From Prosopocoilus inquinatus (lineage: Eukaryota; Arthropoda; Insecta; Coleoptera; Lucanidae): a stretch of 64,000 nucleotides of DNA. Under the pieces are notes generated by a model. That model did no database searches and was not told the origin of the DNA. It saw only the letters and a program-made list of their open reading frames with translations. Below are positions 49,487-61,110 of the stretch, in pieces. Location of the stretch: assembly GCA_036172665.1 (NCBI GenBank), contig CM069872.1, forward strand, positions 59,196,101-59,260,100, given 5' to 3'. Made by a program: the position numbers and the translations under genes. Each line of letters begins with the position of its first letter. The stretch's first letter is position 1.

Positions 49487-49888
49487 GTGCACGCGTGTAA
49501 AGGGCATGGTGGTTGCTTATGGTGGTATTCGACCGAAGTGGAGCATTTTCTCTCTCTTTGCGACGAACAAGTGTGCTATACAGATGTACTTTCACGTGTC
49601 AGTAACGTTGTGGGTTTGGGGGTGCTTTTGAAACGATTTGGAGCTGTGACCCTACCGTGTTGCACGGATGCACTCACATCGCTAATTGTTGTCCCAACAG
49701 ATTGGGAATTGTCTTCTACAGTTCTGGTGGACGTCAAAACCCTTTTCCCGGCTTGCGAGCAAGTAGTCCGGGGCAGATTTCCACCGGTTGCTTTTTTTAT
49801 TTTGATGCTTGAGATTGTAAGCAAACGCGAGAGTACTCACGTCGATGCGTCTATGCCCTTTCGGTTTGGGCCGTGTAAATTTGAATAA
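49487..49888 (+). other. Open frame of 134 codons, coding status unproven
   Basis: An uninterrupted plus-strand frame, not explained by a repeat, with a protein-like, Cys-containing composition. It opens at a GTG with no ATG until late (about residue 106), so it would have to be an internal or terminal exon. A donor-like ATTGTAAGC lies near 49815. I recognise no domain, and a frame this long is expected by chance a few times in a window of this size. Confidence 0.15.
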
Positions 49889-51937
49889 TCTCGATAGCTT
49901 TACTTACGATCGTTAACCCTATTCGGGGGTTACGTACATTCACCAAATATACACTCATGTGGTTCAATAAACGTACTATTTTTGAGCCGGACTAAGTTTA
50001 TTTAAAACGAAGCGGAAATTGAAACACACATCTCTTCACTAGAGTTTCTTTTTTTTTGTGCCCGTTCAATTGCTTTTTTTTCTTTACTTATTACTCTCTC
50101 GCATCTTCTATAACCGTAAGTAACTGACACAGCCTGTAGATGTTGTTCTTGTGGACTTAAAAATTCTATTACGTAATTGTGTTTCGCCCCTCTGTAATAA
50201 ACTACAAAGACAAATCTCCATAATTCACAATTTCGTCGGTCGACGTGATACACTCCGACGTTTCTTTCTTGCTTCCTTTTTTAATAATAAGAAAAAATGA
50301 AGCCGGGGACCGGTTTAATCTCGTCCTATTCGAGTCTCATTTCTTTCGAAATTAAGGTCAGGTACGTATCTATTTGGGGGGGCGTTTGAATGGAGAAATA
50401 TGTCGTGCCCCGGGACACGGGGCGAAAGTTTTTCCATTATCCGGAGATGATGCGTCAGGCGAAGACATGATTACGCGGAAAAATGTCGCCAATCCACCGA
50501 GGAAATGTGTAAATAATTTTATTGTAAGTTGCAGCAGGGAGAAAAATGGAAAAACGGGGAAGTTTTTAACAACTTGGCGAATTACTTTTCTCCGGAGCCC
50601 CGCGCGCGCGCGCGCCGACCCTAATGCGCAACTCTTAGTTTTAGGTGTGATGGGTAAAGGGGAGAATTAAAATTTTCGCTTAAATATTAAATCGCGTTTG
50701 CTGCGCGCGGAACTTGGCGGATAGTAAATTTTTAATTCGCGCTAAACGCTTGCCAGAGAAGCTTCGGACTTCGGAATTTATGGCGACTTCGCAGAATTTA
50801 CTTAAATTTTACATCTGCTAGGGTTTAATGAATTTATCCGTTGCAGTTTCTGCAGTTTCAGATTAATTGCGCTGTTTATTCAACATCGCTGACCTACACA
50901 AACAACTTTACTCGAATCATCATTTTCACAAACCTAAAATTGAAGAAGGGCAAGGCGAAGAAGAAGCATGATTGAACACTCTATTTTATCTGACATCTTT
51001 AGGGCGTACTTGCCCCTGTTCTCCTCGATATATATATTCTGAACTGCATTGTTGTTAGAATAGTCTTGAGACACAGAGGAAATGTGGATAACCCTCAACA
51101 TGGTTTCGAGTACACAATGTTCATTGTGTGTATTCCAGCCAAAATCAACTTCGCCTAGTTAGTTTCAATACGATCCAAACAATTAATGCTAATATCTTTA
51201 ACGACACCTTTCAAAAAAAAAAAAACACACACACACACACGTAAACTAAATTGAATCCTTGAGGATCAAAAATAATTTGAAATAATTCCACCCGGAAAAG
51301 CTCTCTCTCCTGCTTTGAAAAATAGCATCCTCCCATCGCAACCAATTGCAGATAAGGTCACATCTATTTCCTGTTCAAGTGAAGTTGATGGATCGCTGAT
51401 TGCTCGATCTAGTTTATGCGAAACTTGTTTGAAAAGGATCCTATTTATCTGAACGTTAAACGAATTTTAAGGAACGGCGCGCGCTCTGACTCCTCCGGGC
51501 GGGCGGGCTGGGAGGGTGCAGGGGGATCAATCCGGAACGCACTCTCGCGTCATAAAACGTTCGCGTATTGGGCCCTAATCTGGCGCGCCTCCTGCGAAAA
51601 TAATTAAAAGTAAGCGCTTTAACGGCCCACATCTCAAATAATTAGGGTGGGATTATCCCTGTTGGATACACGCTGGCCGCTTTGTGTGAAAATGAAAATT
51701 TACACGGTTACTGCGACCGTGTCGGGTGTTTGGAAGGAAAATATTTGACCTTTGGGGGCTTCCCAGGCAAGGACAATATGTACCTGCTCACACATCAAAG
51801 ATCCGCCAAATACAAAAAAAAGTTTTTTTTTTTGACATTTTATTTAATAAAGAGGTCTTTGCAAATGATGATGCAAATGGATCTAAAAATCTAAATCTGG
51901 AATTAAGAAAGGACTCGATATTGAGGTGATGCAAAAA
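49889..51937. other. Non-coding stretch with CG and AC microsatellites
   Basis: (CG)7 at 50601-50615; an A13 run followed by (AC)8 at 51213-51240. The frame at 50374-50670 spans the CG run and has no domain. Nothing else recognised. Confidence 0.55.
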
Positions 51938-52500
51938 GACAGAAATGAGAAGGTAGAAGGTAGCAAGACCAGAAAGAAGAATTAGGGAGGTAGGTCTTTT
52001 AAGTGGGAGTGGAATTAAGAGACCTCAATAATACTAAAAAGAGAGAAAGAGAGAGAAACTGGCCGCACAAAAAAACAGATCAGTAACACCAAAGTCAGGA
52101 ATCGTTTAGAAGTAAAGCCACTCTTGGAAGGCATAGAAATGAAGAAATTGCGATGTTACGAAAAGAACAGAGACGAGAAGGTGAGAAAGAAGCAATGCTA
52201 GCAGGAAAAAATAGGTGTAGGTCTTTTTAGTCGTAGAATGGAGATATCTCAAAAGTCCAGCAAAGAAAAACTGGCCCCAGAAAAAATAGACTCACAGAAA
52301 AGATCACAATCGCCAAAATAACGAATTGTTTGGAGCTAAAGCCACAGTTACTCTTGGCAGGCATAAAAAGGAAGAAATTGAGAAGATACAAAAGGACAAT
52401 GATAGGAAGGTGAGAAGAAAGCAACACTAGAAGGAAGAAATAGGAGGGGTAGGTCTCTCAAATCGTGGAATGAAGAGATTTCGAAAGTTATTACGAAATA
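51938..52500. repeat. Degenerate ~230-bp tandem repeat, 2.3 copies
   Basis: TAGGTCT recurs at 51991, 52218 and 52450 (spacing 227 and 232), each after a GAGAAGGT..GAA..AGCAA segment and before a GTCGTAGAATGGAGA-type block. Later blocks AAAACTGGCC, TCGTTTAGAAGTAAAGCCA and CTCTTGG.AGGCAT are also shared. Strongly purine-rich. It directly precedes the 184-bp array and may derive from the same decayed element. Confidence 0.82.
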
Positions 52501-52770
52501 ATCAAAAGAAATCATCAAGCCAGGAGTAATCATGTAGCTACCGGGGTACTAAGTCACTTTTGACCTTGCAAGAAAAAACTGGAACGATCAATTAAAGGGA
52601 AAATTCAAAAACCAGAAGACTCTAATAAAAAAGTTTCGACAAACATAAGGGATGTTACAAGCGCCCAAGGGTCTTAACAGGACTGCTTCAAAACGATCCA
52701 ACAATCAAGAATAGGAGACAACAAGATGATCTTAAGGGCAGAGAGTTCTTTGTGTGACAAATCATCGGAC
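52501..52770. other. Purine-rich link between two arrays
   Basis: Unique, A/G-rich sequence with no intact frame. If the 184-bp unit derives from a LINE, this may be its eroded upstream part, but no reverse-transcriptase motif is readable. Confidence 0.35.
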
Positions 52771-52780
52771 CAATTAAATT

Positions 52781-54730
52781 AAGAGGTTTTCGACGGCTTG
52801 GACATTTCGCAGAGGTGGGCCATGAATGGAAATACGAACCAAAATGAGAAGATTTAGAAAATCATGCTTGAGAGAGATGAAGGAAGAGGACAACTCTTCG
52901 TTCTTCCCTTCTGGGACCAGTCAGCTTTCTAAACTCTACAAGAGGTCATCAAACGAATTAAATTAAGAGGTTTTCGACGGCTTGTGTATTCCGCAGAGGT
53001 GAAGCATGAATGGAAAAACAAACCAAAATGAGAAGATTTAGAAAATCATGGTTGAGAGGGATGAAGGAAGAGGACGACTCTTCGTTCTTCCCTTCTGGGA
53101 CCAGTCAGCTTTCTAAACCCTACAAGAGGTCATCGAACGAATTAAATTAAGAGGTTTTCGACGGCTTGGGTATTCCGCAGAGGTGAAGCATGAATGGAAA
53201 AACAAACCAAAATGAGAAGATTTAGAAAATCATGGTTGAGAGGGATGAAGGAAGAAGACGACTCTTCGTTCTTCCCTTCTGTGGCTAGTCAGCTTTCTAA
53301 ACTCTACAAGAGGTCATCGAACGAATTAAATTAAGAGGTTTTCGACGGCTTGTGTATTCCGCAGAGGTGAAGCATGAATGGAAAAACAAACCAAAATGAG
53401 AAGATTTAGAAAATCATGGTTGAGAGGGATGAAGGAAGAAGACGACTCTTCGTTCTTCCCTTCTGTGGCTAGTCAGCTTTCTAAACTCTACAAGAGGTCA
53501 TCGAACGAATTAAAATAAGAGGTTTTCGACGGCTTGGGTATTCCGCAGAGGTGAAGCATAAATGGAAAAACAAACCAAAATAAGAAGATTTAGAAAATCA
53601 TGGTTGAGAGGGATGAAGGAAGAGGACGACTCTTCGTTCTTCCCTTCTGTGGCTAGTCAGCTTTCTAAACTCTACAAGAGGTCATCGAATGAATTAAAAT
53701 AAGAGGTTTTCGACGGCTTGGGTATTCCGTAGAGGTGAAGCATGAATGGAAAAACAAACCAAAATGAGAAGATTTAGAAAATCATGGTTGAGAGGGATGA
53801 AGGAAGAGGACGACTCTTCGTTCTTCCCTTCTGGGACCAGTCAGCTTTCTAAACCCTACAAGAGGTCATCGAACGAATTAAATTAAGAGGTTTTCGACGG
53901 CTTGGGTATTCCGCAGAGGTGAAGCATGAATGGAAAAACAAACCAAAATGAGAAGATTTAGAAAATCATGGTTGAGAGGGATGAAGGAAGAAGACGACTC
54001 TTCGTTCTTCCCTTCTGTGGCTAGTCAGCTTTCTAAACTCTACAAGAGGTCATCGAACGAATTAAATTAAGAGGTTTTCGACGGCTTGTGTATTCCGCAG
54101 AGGTGAAGCATGAATGGAAAAACAAACCAAAATGAGAAGATTTAGAAAATCATGGTTGAGAGGGATGAAGGAAGAAGACGACTCTTCGTTCTTCCCTTCT
54201 GTGGCTAGTCAGCTTTCTAAACTCTACAAGAGGTCATCGAACGAATTAAAATAAGAGGTTTTCGACGGCTTGGGTATTCCGCAGAGGTGAAGCATAAATG
54301 GAAAAACAAACCAAAATAAGAAGATTTAGAAAATCATGGTTGAGAGGGATGAAGGAAGAGGACGACTCTTCGTTCTTCCCTTCTGTGGCTAGTCAGCTTT
54401 CTAAACTCTACAAGAGGTCATCGAATGAATTAAAATAAGAGGTTTTCAACGGCTTGGGTATTCTGCAGAGGTGAAGCATGAATGGAAAAACAAACCAAAA
54501 TGAGAAGATTTAGAAAATCATGGTTGAGAGGGATGAAGGAAGAGGAGGACTCTTCGTTCTTCCCTTCTGGGACCAGTCAGCTTTCTAAACCCTACAAGAG
54601 GTCATCGAACGAATTAAATTAAGAGGTTTTCGACGGCTTGGGTATTCCGCAGAGGTGAAGCACTAATGGAAAAACAAACAAAATCAGAAGATCTAGAAAA
54701 TCATGGATAAGAGGGATGAAGGAAGAAGAT
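52781..54730 (+). repeat. 184-bp tandem array, 11 units with higher-order structure
   Basis: Units start with AAGAGGTTTTCGACGGCTTG at 52781 and every 184 bp to 54621, with no length change. The first unit is diverged and the last breaks down after about 110 bp. Variant sites (GGGACCAG/GTGGCTAG, AAACCC/AAACTC, GAAGAGG/GAAGAAG, CATGAATGG/CATAAATGG, AATTAAATT/AATTAAAAT) show that units 3-6 match units 7-10 in order: a duplicated 736-bp higher-order repeat (53149-53884 and 53885-54620). The frame through the first unit reads IKLRGFRRLGHFAEV, resembling the LRWLGH segment of LINE C-termini. Since 184 is not divisible by three, the array encodes no repeat protein. Confidence 0.96.
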
Positions 54731-54960
54731 GATGAAGTTGTATAAGAAGAAATTAAATAAAAATATTGCAAAGGCGGTAGTTCGAAGAAACAAGCCTTGT
54801 GGTTGGAAGAAGGTCTAAAATATCCTGGAATGAGAGGGATAAAGAATAGAGATGCTCTGGCGAGGAATCACCATAACCATGGAGGGCGTCCACCTTAGAG
54901 GGCAACCACCACAGGAGGTGGCCACTTTCATTACACTACTTGATCTTCTTGTAAATATCT
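54731..54960 (+). mobile_element. Possible LINE 3' remnant following the array
   Basis: After the last partial 184-bp unit comes unique sequence with broken frames containing basic and Trp-rich stretches (VVRRNKPCGWKK, MLWRG), followed by an AT-rich stretch. Such composition is usual at the C-terminus and 3' UTR of non-LTR retrotransposons, which supports the idea that the array expanded inside one. No intact domain, poly-A tail or target-site duplication was identified. Confidence 0.35.
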
Positions 54961-57780
54961 TCATTGCAATGTATTTCACTATATGATGATGCCAGTGTTT
55001 AGGTGTTTACTACATCATACTTCATGTTATTTATAAAGTTTGCAAATTCCAGGGAAATCCAAACGCAGGAAGTAAAAAAAAATGATTTATGGACTGTGTT
55101 ATGGTGTCTTAAAAAAAGTTCCGTCGCCTCCGACACCACACTAAAAACAAACGAGCGTTACAATAACGAAAATAAAAAAGGAGGAAACGACACAATACAT
55201 TAAAATAATAATATCAGAGACGTCGGGGCTTAACCGCCGGCGAGTTCTTTAGTCACGTCTTTACGAGCAACTTAGATCCGAAATAATAAAACATCCGGCA
55301 ATTTATCTAGCAACTTGGGCAAAGTTGGACCTAGTTGGTTTGGGAATTAAGACCGTCAGGAAAGTTGCCATCGGAAGACAGGTTCGGGGCAGCAGCCGGT
55401 GTCTTGGTTGGTTGTTTTGTTGTCTTCTACCTCCGGCGCATTATTAAATTGTAAAATTACAAGCAAGTAGGAATAATATTTCATTTAATTTGCCTTCCTG
55501 GACGTAATTTCAAGATGTCTGCGTCCTGGCCGATAAAATTCCTGCATGCAACTTGATGGAATGTCTTAATAACAGAAACATCCATACACGTATGTGAGCT
55601 TCCTCAAGTTTTATGAATCGTAAACTGAAATATTTCTTGTTTGTTTGTAAAGGCAGATGGTCTCCATGAATGTCCCGTCTGTACGTACAAAACTGGGAGC
55701 TTCTATTAATTAATATAGCAGAGACGAGGTGGACGGTCTGGAAGCAGGATGTTACACACCAAGGTGCACCTCTCTTTGAGCCCAGCAGCATTACAAACTA
55801 TGTAGTTCGGAACTTGCATATTGAATTACGTCGAAGTTAGCCCCGACCCCTAACGATGGCAAAACTTTCGAAGTGTCAGTTTTATTAGTTGGCAAAGACA
55901 AGAGATGCGCTGCGCGCAAAACTCCTCGACATCTGCCATTTCAACACCAATATCCGGCGACCGAAGAAGAAGAAGAAGAAGAGGAGGAGGGCCTGCTGCA
56001 ACTTTACGACCTATAAAACCCGCGATTATATTCGGACTTCGTATATTCAAACCTAAAACGATTGCGTTTATATTACGGACAAGATTCGGGGATGCACATG
56101 TGTAAAAGTAACCTTCCCCCCGTCCCACCCCCCTCCTTCCCAAACGTATACTATATAGATTTAGAAGTAGTAATATCAGCGGAGGAAAGTGCTGCATTTT
56201 ATTGGAAAATAAAAAAAAGGTCCGCTTTACGGCCTATAAAAATTATTGACGGTCATATTTCATAAAACAAATCCAAATACTCTTTTAGTTATTTAATTAC
56301 TTCGATTAATCCAGACTGTTACTGATTTATGGCTTAATGTAATTTCAGTTTTAAATATTGCTGTTTTATTGACGACGCAAATCAATTTGGTATTGTTTTT
56401 TTTTTTTTCTATTTGATGTACTCTTTACTACTCGTCCTTGATGCAATCTCTGCGTAATTATTTAATGTAATAGATTTTTTCTTATAGTGTCGACTAGCAG
56501 CAAACTCATAAATTTTGTGGTAAAGCCTAGATAGTTCTAGATTGCAGTATTATCAATGTCATCCGATTGCTACCTGCTTCACGTCGTAGCAAGTTAGTGC
56601 TGAGGAAATCAAAGTTATAGCACAGCCAGCGGCTCAGTCGTGACGGCCGTGAGGGTTGACTGAAGGCCGAAAGTCGAGCGCCACTTAATCTTAACCAGAG
56701 ATTAAGAAAGGATTAATTAAAAGAAGTACGATAACTCAATCTGTGCGATTAGTCTATTGTTAAAACCTTACAGAACATTATTAGAAGAGATTTAACGAAA
56801 TAAAAACAGGTGAAAGTTTTTGTTATGTGGGTGGCCTATACCCTAAAGGTGTTGAACGTTTCCTCCGATAGAACAACGTTCGATTCCATTGTGAAAAATC
56901 TGGATTTTATGATCTGTGGAGTACAAGAAACTGAAACCATATTTTATCACAAGTGCAGCAGTAGCCAGGCGAAAATATAATCGGCCGAACATTCGCGAGC
57001 ATATCTCGACTTAATAAAAATTTTACGACGGCACGTAATTTTGGGCGAAAGATCCTAGTTACGACGTCCGCGTTGTCGTCGTCGTCCGTCGCAAGTAAAT
57101 AGCGAAAGCTTGTTTGTAGTTAAGTAAGCAAAAGGCCCCGGCGTTTTATACGCGTTCCTCGGGCCTTTAAACGCGGCGGTGAACGCCGCCGCCGTGCTTT
57201 ATTAAACAATAAATTACGCAAACATGTGGAGGAAAACTATGGGGGGAGATGAATATGCTACGTGGCGATAAACACGATCGTAAACATAACTATAAAATAA
57301 GTAGCTGGTTTCGATCGTAAACCGAGGAGCAAATGCGTCGCCGCTCTTGCGCGATATAAGATGCAAGTTTATTACGCCAAGAAGCGCACAGCCGGGGATT
57401 TCCCTTCTTCTTCTTCTCCTCCTCCTCCTCCTCCTCTCCGTCGTAATCGAGTTATCTCGCCTTAATGAAATAATAAGCTCACATTGTAACGGCAAAAATT
57501 CGAATCTGAGCGACATCGCATCGACAGTATCGATTACAACATTAACACAATAAACTAATTAACTCTTCGAACTTAATTGCCGCTGCGTTCCTGTTTAGTT
57601 TATTTACACCGTAGGCGCTACTAACATCACACCGGTGTTGCGTCAATTTAATTACTCTTGCATTTTCAAATATGACACTCTATTTGCACGTCGAATTGCA
57701 TCACAAACTGAACGCAAATCGAAATCGTGTTGAGGAGCTCTTACTATTTGTTACAACCTAACGCGTAGGCTACCGGCAGT
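54961..57780. other. Non-coding stretch with GAA and CTT/CTC microsatellites
   Basis: (GAA/GAG)n lies at 55963-55990 and (TTC/CTC)n at 57404-57436; each explains charged or Leu/Arg runs in overlapping frames. A T11 run lies near 56397. No gene or repeat partner was recognised. Confidence 0.55.
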
Positions 57781-58440
57781 ACACTCTGTGTTTGGTCGAA
57801 ATCGATCAGTCTTCGTTAATTAGTGTTCACCTCTACTTCAGTCATGGTTGCTGTCCTAAGTCACCACTTGGACGGCACGGGCATAATTGCTGTCCTAAGT
57901 CACCACTTAGACGGCACGGGTATAATTGCTGTCCTAAGTCTCCAATTGGACAGCACGGGTATAATTGCTGTCCTAAGTCTCCAATTGGACGGATCGGAGC
58001 GCCTTGCTGCTTTGATGAAGTCGGGTCTCAAAATAGTCTGCCTCAGCTACCAATACACTGTTTTTGGTAGAAATCGATAACTTTCTAATTAAATAGTGGT
58101 CACCTCTACTTCACCGTGGACAGTCATGGTTGCTGTCCTAAGTCACCACTTAGCGGGACGGGCATAATTGCTGTCCTAAGTCTCTATTTGGCCGGCTCTA
58201 GGCGCGGCATGATGACGTCGGGTCTCGAAATAGTCTGTCCCAGCTACCAATACACTGTATTTGGTGGAAATCGATCACTGCTAATTAATTCGTGGTTACC
58301 TCTACTCCACCGTGGACAGTCACGATTGCTGTCCTAAGTCACCACTTGGTAGGTAGGCCCGAGCATGATTGCTGTCCTAAGTCTCCAATCGGCCGGCTTG
58401 GAGCGCCTTGGCTTGATGATAGTCTTCGTCGCCCATTTTC
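57781..58440. repeat. Nested tandem array: 39-bp units within ~197-bp units
   Basis: Large units begin with ACACT.TGT.TTTGGT at 57781, 58055 and 58252 (spacings 274 and 197). Inside each are 39-bp subunits starting TGCTGTCCTAAGT: four in the first large unit (57849, 57888, 57927 and 57966) and two in each of the others. The 274-197 difference of 77 bp is almost exactly two subunits. Large units also share GTCGGGTCTC, ATAGTCTG, CAGCTACCAATACACTGT and CACCTCTAC. Frames with a 13-residue period (e.g. NCCPKSP) are by-products of the 39-bp unit, since more than one frame stays open. Confidence 0.95.
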
Positions 58441-59904
58441 AAACAATACGGTGTGAGGGTTATCATCAATGGTAGCATTCAGGAAGACGCTGCTTGTTAA
58501 TTGTCTCTGCGGCGATTAAACAGCAGCGTCTTCGTGGATCACTTTCGCCTTTGGGGCACTTTGAATGCGAGTCGAGCCGACTTAGTTTCCTTCATGGGAT
58601 ATCCTACCTGGACTTGGGAAACCGTCTGCGAATGTCTCGCGTCTCTGGCAATTCCATATCCGCGTCGCCGTTGGCGTTCGAGTTTCTCTTCTTGGAAGTC
58701 CACGGTAGCTCGCACCTATATTTGGTTTTTCGAAAGCCAGCGCATTCCCGGACGTTTTGGCGTGGGCCATCCTCAAATCATCATTTCTCGAACTGTTATA
58801 AAGAAAACATGCGCAACGAAGATGTCTGTTGTTTAAACTAAGTAGCCTTTCTTCCCTTTTTCGCTTTATCTTCTTCCGTTACATGCGCAAAGAACTGGTG
58901 CATCTATCTCCCAATTTGCCTTCTCCAGGTAACCGATTGGTTCCATTCACAGACTGTATAAAAACGGATCTTGGGTCTTTGGGAGCTTACTCATGCTATT
59001 TAATATGGGGTTTAAGAAAACGTTATGAAATTTATTAATTCAAAGATCACGTGTTTGTGTTAGAAGACCTATCACGTCACTGGGGATACATTATCTACAT
59101 ACGTATATAGCAAATACATAAAGCACCAAGTCTATGATAATAGGGAACGTTGCCTAGAGCATGTTGCCAAGTTACCAGCGGTCTCACGAGGTAATTAGCA
59201 GAGGGAGATTGATGGTATTGCGCCTCGCCACACCACTCTTGTTCTTAATTAACTCCGGTCCTGCAGCGTCGTCTCCTCCTTCGCCTTCGTTCTCGAGATA
59301 AAATTCTCTCCGTCCACGAATTAAGCGAAACACCTCCTCCACGCGCAACAATTAAACCGACTAACCCCCGCACTTCTTTTACGAGCGCAATGTGCACTGC
59401 TTGCTTGGATGATTTAAATGGCGCTGGTGCCGCGCGTTCGTCTAAGGGGTCGCTTCCGTCTCTCGTCTCTCGAACGCTCCTTTGATGTAAGAAAATTCTT
59501 AGTCTTATTATGTCACCCGCCGATAGTAATCCTTTTACGCCGACCTTTTGCGAAGGACCTTAATCTTGTTTTCCGTAAATGTAAGCTTCTAATGGTCGTG
59601 ATGGTATTACTCCGCTACTGAGAAGGAAATTTAAGGTTCGGCGACGCCGGAAATTCTCGCACTTTACTGCGGATGTCACCTGGAGAATATCTGCACGGTT
59701 TCATTTTCTTACGAAACGTATTAACCTGGTTTTCTCATTGTATTAGTAATTAAAGAACATAAAAGCAAATTATGCAAACGCCATCTAATTTATTCAATAA
59801 TTTCCAGTACTAATGCAAATCATTGTATATAAATAGTTATAATGACAGCCATTTCAGCATCTTCTAACGGAGAGAGGTCTTCTTCTCTCAGAGGTTGGTT
59901 TTCC
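58441..59904. other. Non-coding stretch with hairpin and overlapping frames
   Basis: A 12-bp inverted repeat (GAAGACGCTGCT / AGCAGCGTCTTC) lies at 58483-58494 and 58522-58533. GC-richer sequence at 58540-58760 has open frames in two plus frames (111 and 115 codons) and one minus frame, none with a domain. A 9-bp hairpin (AGGTTGGTT / AACCAACCT) lies at 59892-59913. Confidence 0.5.
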
Positions 59905-60240
59905 AACCAACCTTTTCCCAATCTTATTTACCCACTTTCTTCTTCTTCATTCCTTTTTTGCCATAGCACTCGTGCAGTTGGTAACTAACTATAAACCACG
60001 TTTAACATCGATTTCATTTCTTTCCAACCACCGTTTATCTACTCATTTTCATTTTGTTACATGATGTTGGTCCCAGTTGGTAGTTGACTGTCTTGTTCCA
60101 CCATAACCAGTTTCTCTAGCCAATTTTCTTTTCGCCAATCTTATCTATCCATCTTCTTTTCCATTCTTTTCCTGTTGTATTAACAAAGCACTCGTGTAAT
60201 TGGTAGTTGATTGTAAGCCATAAGGCGTTCCACCTTCTCC
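59905..60240. repeat. Degenerate ~112-bp tandem repeat, 3 copies
   Basis: AGTTGGTA-type cores at 59976, 60075 and 60199 (spacings 99 and 124), each preceded by a pyrimidine-rich stretch with CCAATCTTAT.TA.CCA and TTCCATTC. Copies 1 and 3 also share AGCACTCGTG. Considerable divergence. Confidence 0.75.
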
Positions 60241-61110
60241 ATCAACAAAAAATTGCCCAAATTGCTGATAATTCTTGATTGATTCGAAAAGAAGGGATTA
60301 ACTGCATTGATTTGGTCGTGGAAGCAAGTTGAAAAGTATTCCTGGATTTTGCAAATTACACAAGAACTTCAGTGCGCCATCGTCTCCTCTACATAATCAG
60401 AGTACGTGTTAAAATGAACTGCATCGGTCACGTACCAACCTACCCCGTTGTAATAAAGGAAATTAGAATCCGAATAAATTGCGAATCTAATCAGTGTAAC
60501 TGTAAGCTCCCGCTCGAATGGTTCGGTAAGTAAGTTTTATCAAATCCGAAGCTCAAAGTCACCGTATTCACGTACACCGCAGATATATGTGTCTGCCGCC
60601 GCCAAAGCTCAGAAACTCCCAGAAATATGTGCCCTCCTGGAAGCAAGACCAAACAAACCGACTACCAGTACGTGTGCTCACTGACAATGACATAGAGAAC
60701 TAATTTAAAAGAGGCGTGCAGGGGGGCATTGTGCAGCAGTCGCGCGAAGCCTGTGGAGAATAGGGCCGGAATAGGACGGAATGGGAATGAGATTCGCGTG
60801 TTTCACGTTTTGGTTTTAATTAAAATAAATTTAGTGCGGCTTTGTTCTGGAGTTTGTTTTCCTACGCCTTGTTTCCTTGTTGCTGCTCTGGTTGGGAATG
60901 GCACAGTTACTGGATGGTTGGCAGCAAGAAAATAGGTCTCACTCCCCTCTTTTTTTTTTGGCAAACCATTTTGAAAACGAAACAAAATATTTTTTTGTTG
61001 TTGTAAGAACGAAATACAGAACATGTTCCATTTTGAGAGAGTAAAAAACAAATTATTGAGAACTATCTTACACAGAAACGGAATTCCGTTTTAACTATGT
61101 AGTGTCTATC
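60241..61110. other. Non-coding stretch, nothing recognised
   Basis: AT-rich; T-tracts near 60951. The frames at 60729-60935 and 60803-61051 overlap on opposite strands and have no domain. Confidence 0.5.

Noticed and set aside
57792..58080. 13-residue repeat proteins (NCCPKSP or GIIAVLS types)
   Set aside because: A 39-bp period keeps more than one frame open at once; no evidence favours either.
58494..58841. Overlapping frames of 111 and 115 codons as an exon
   Set aside because: Two plus frames and one minus frame are open together, which points to GC-richer composition rather than selection on one frame.
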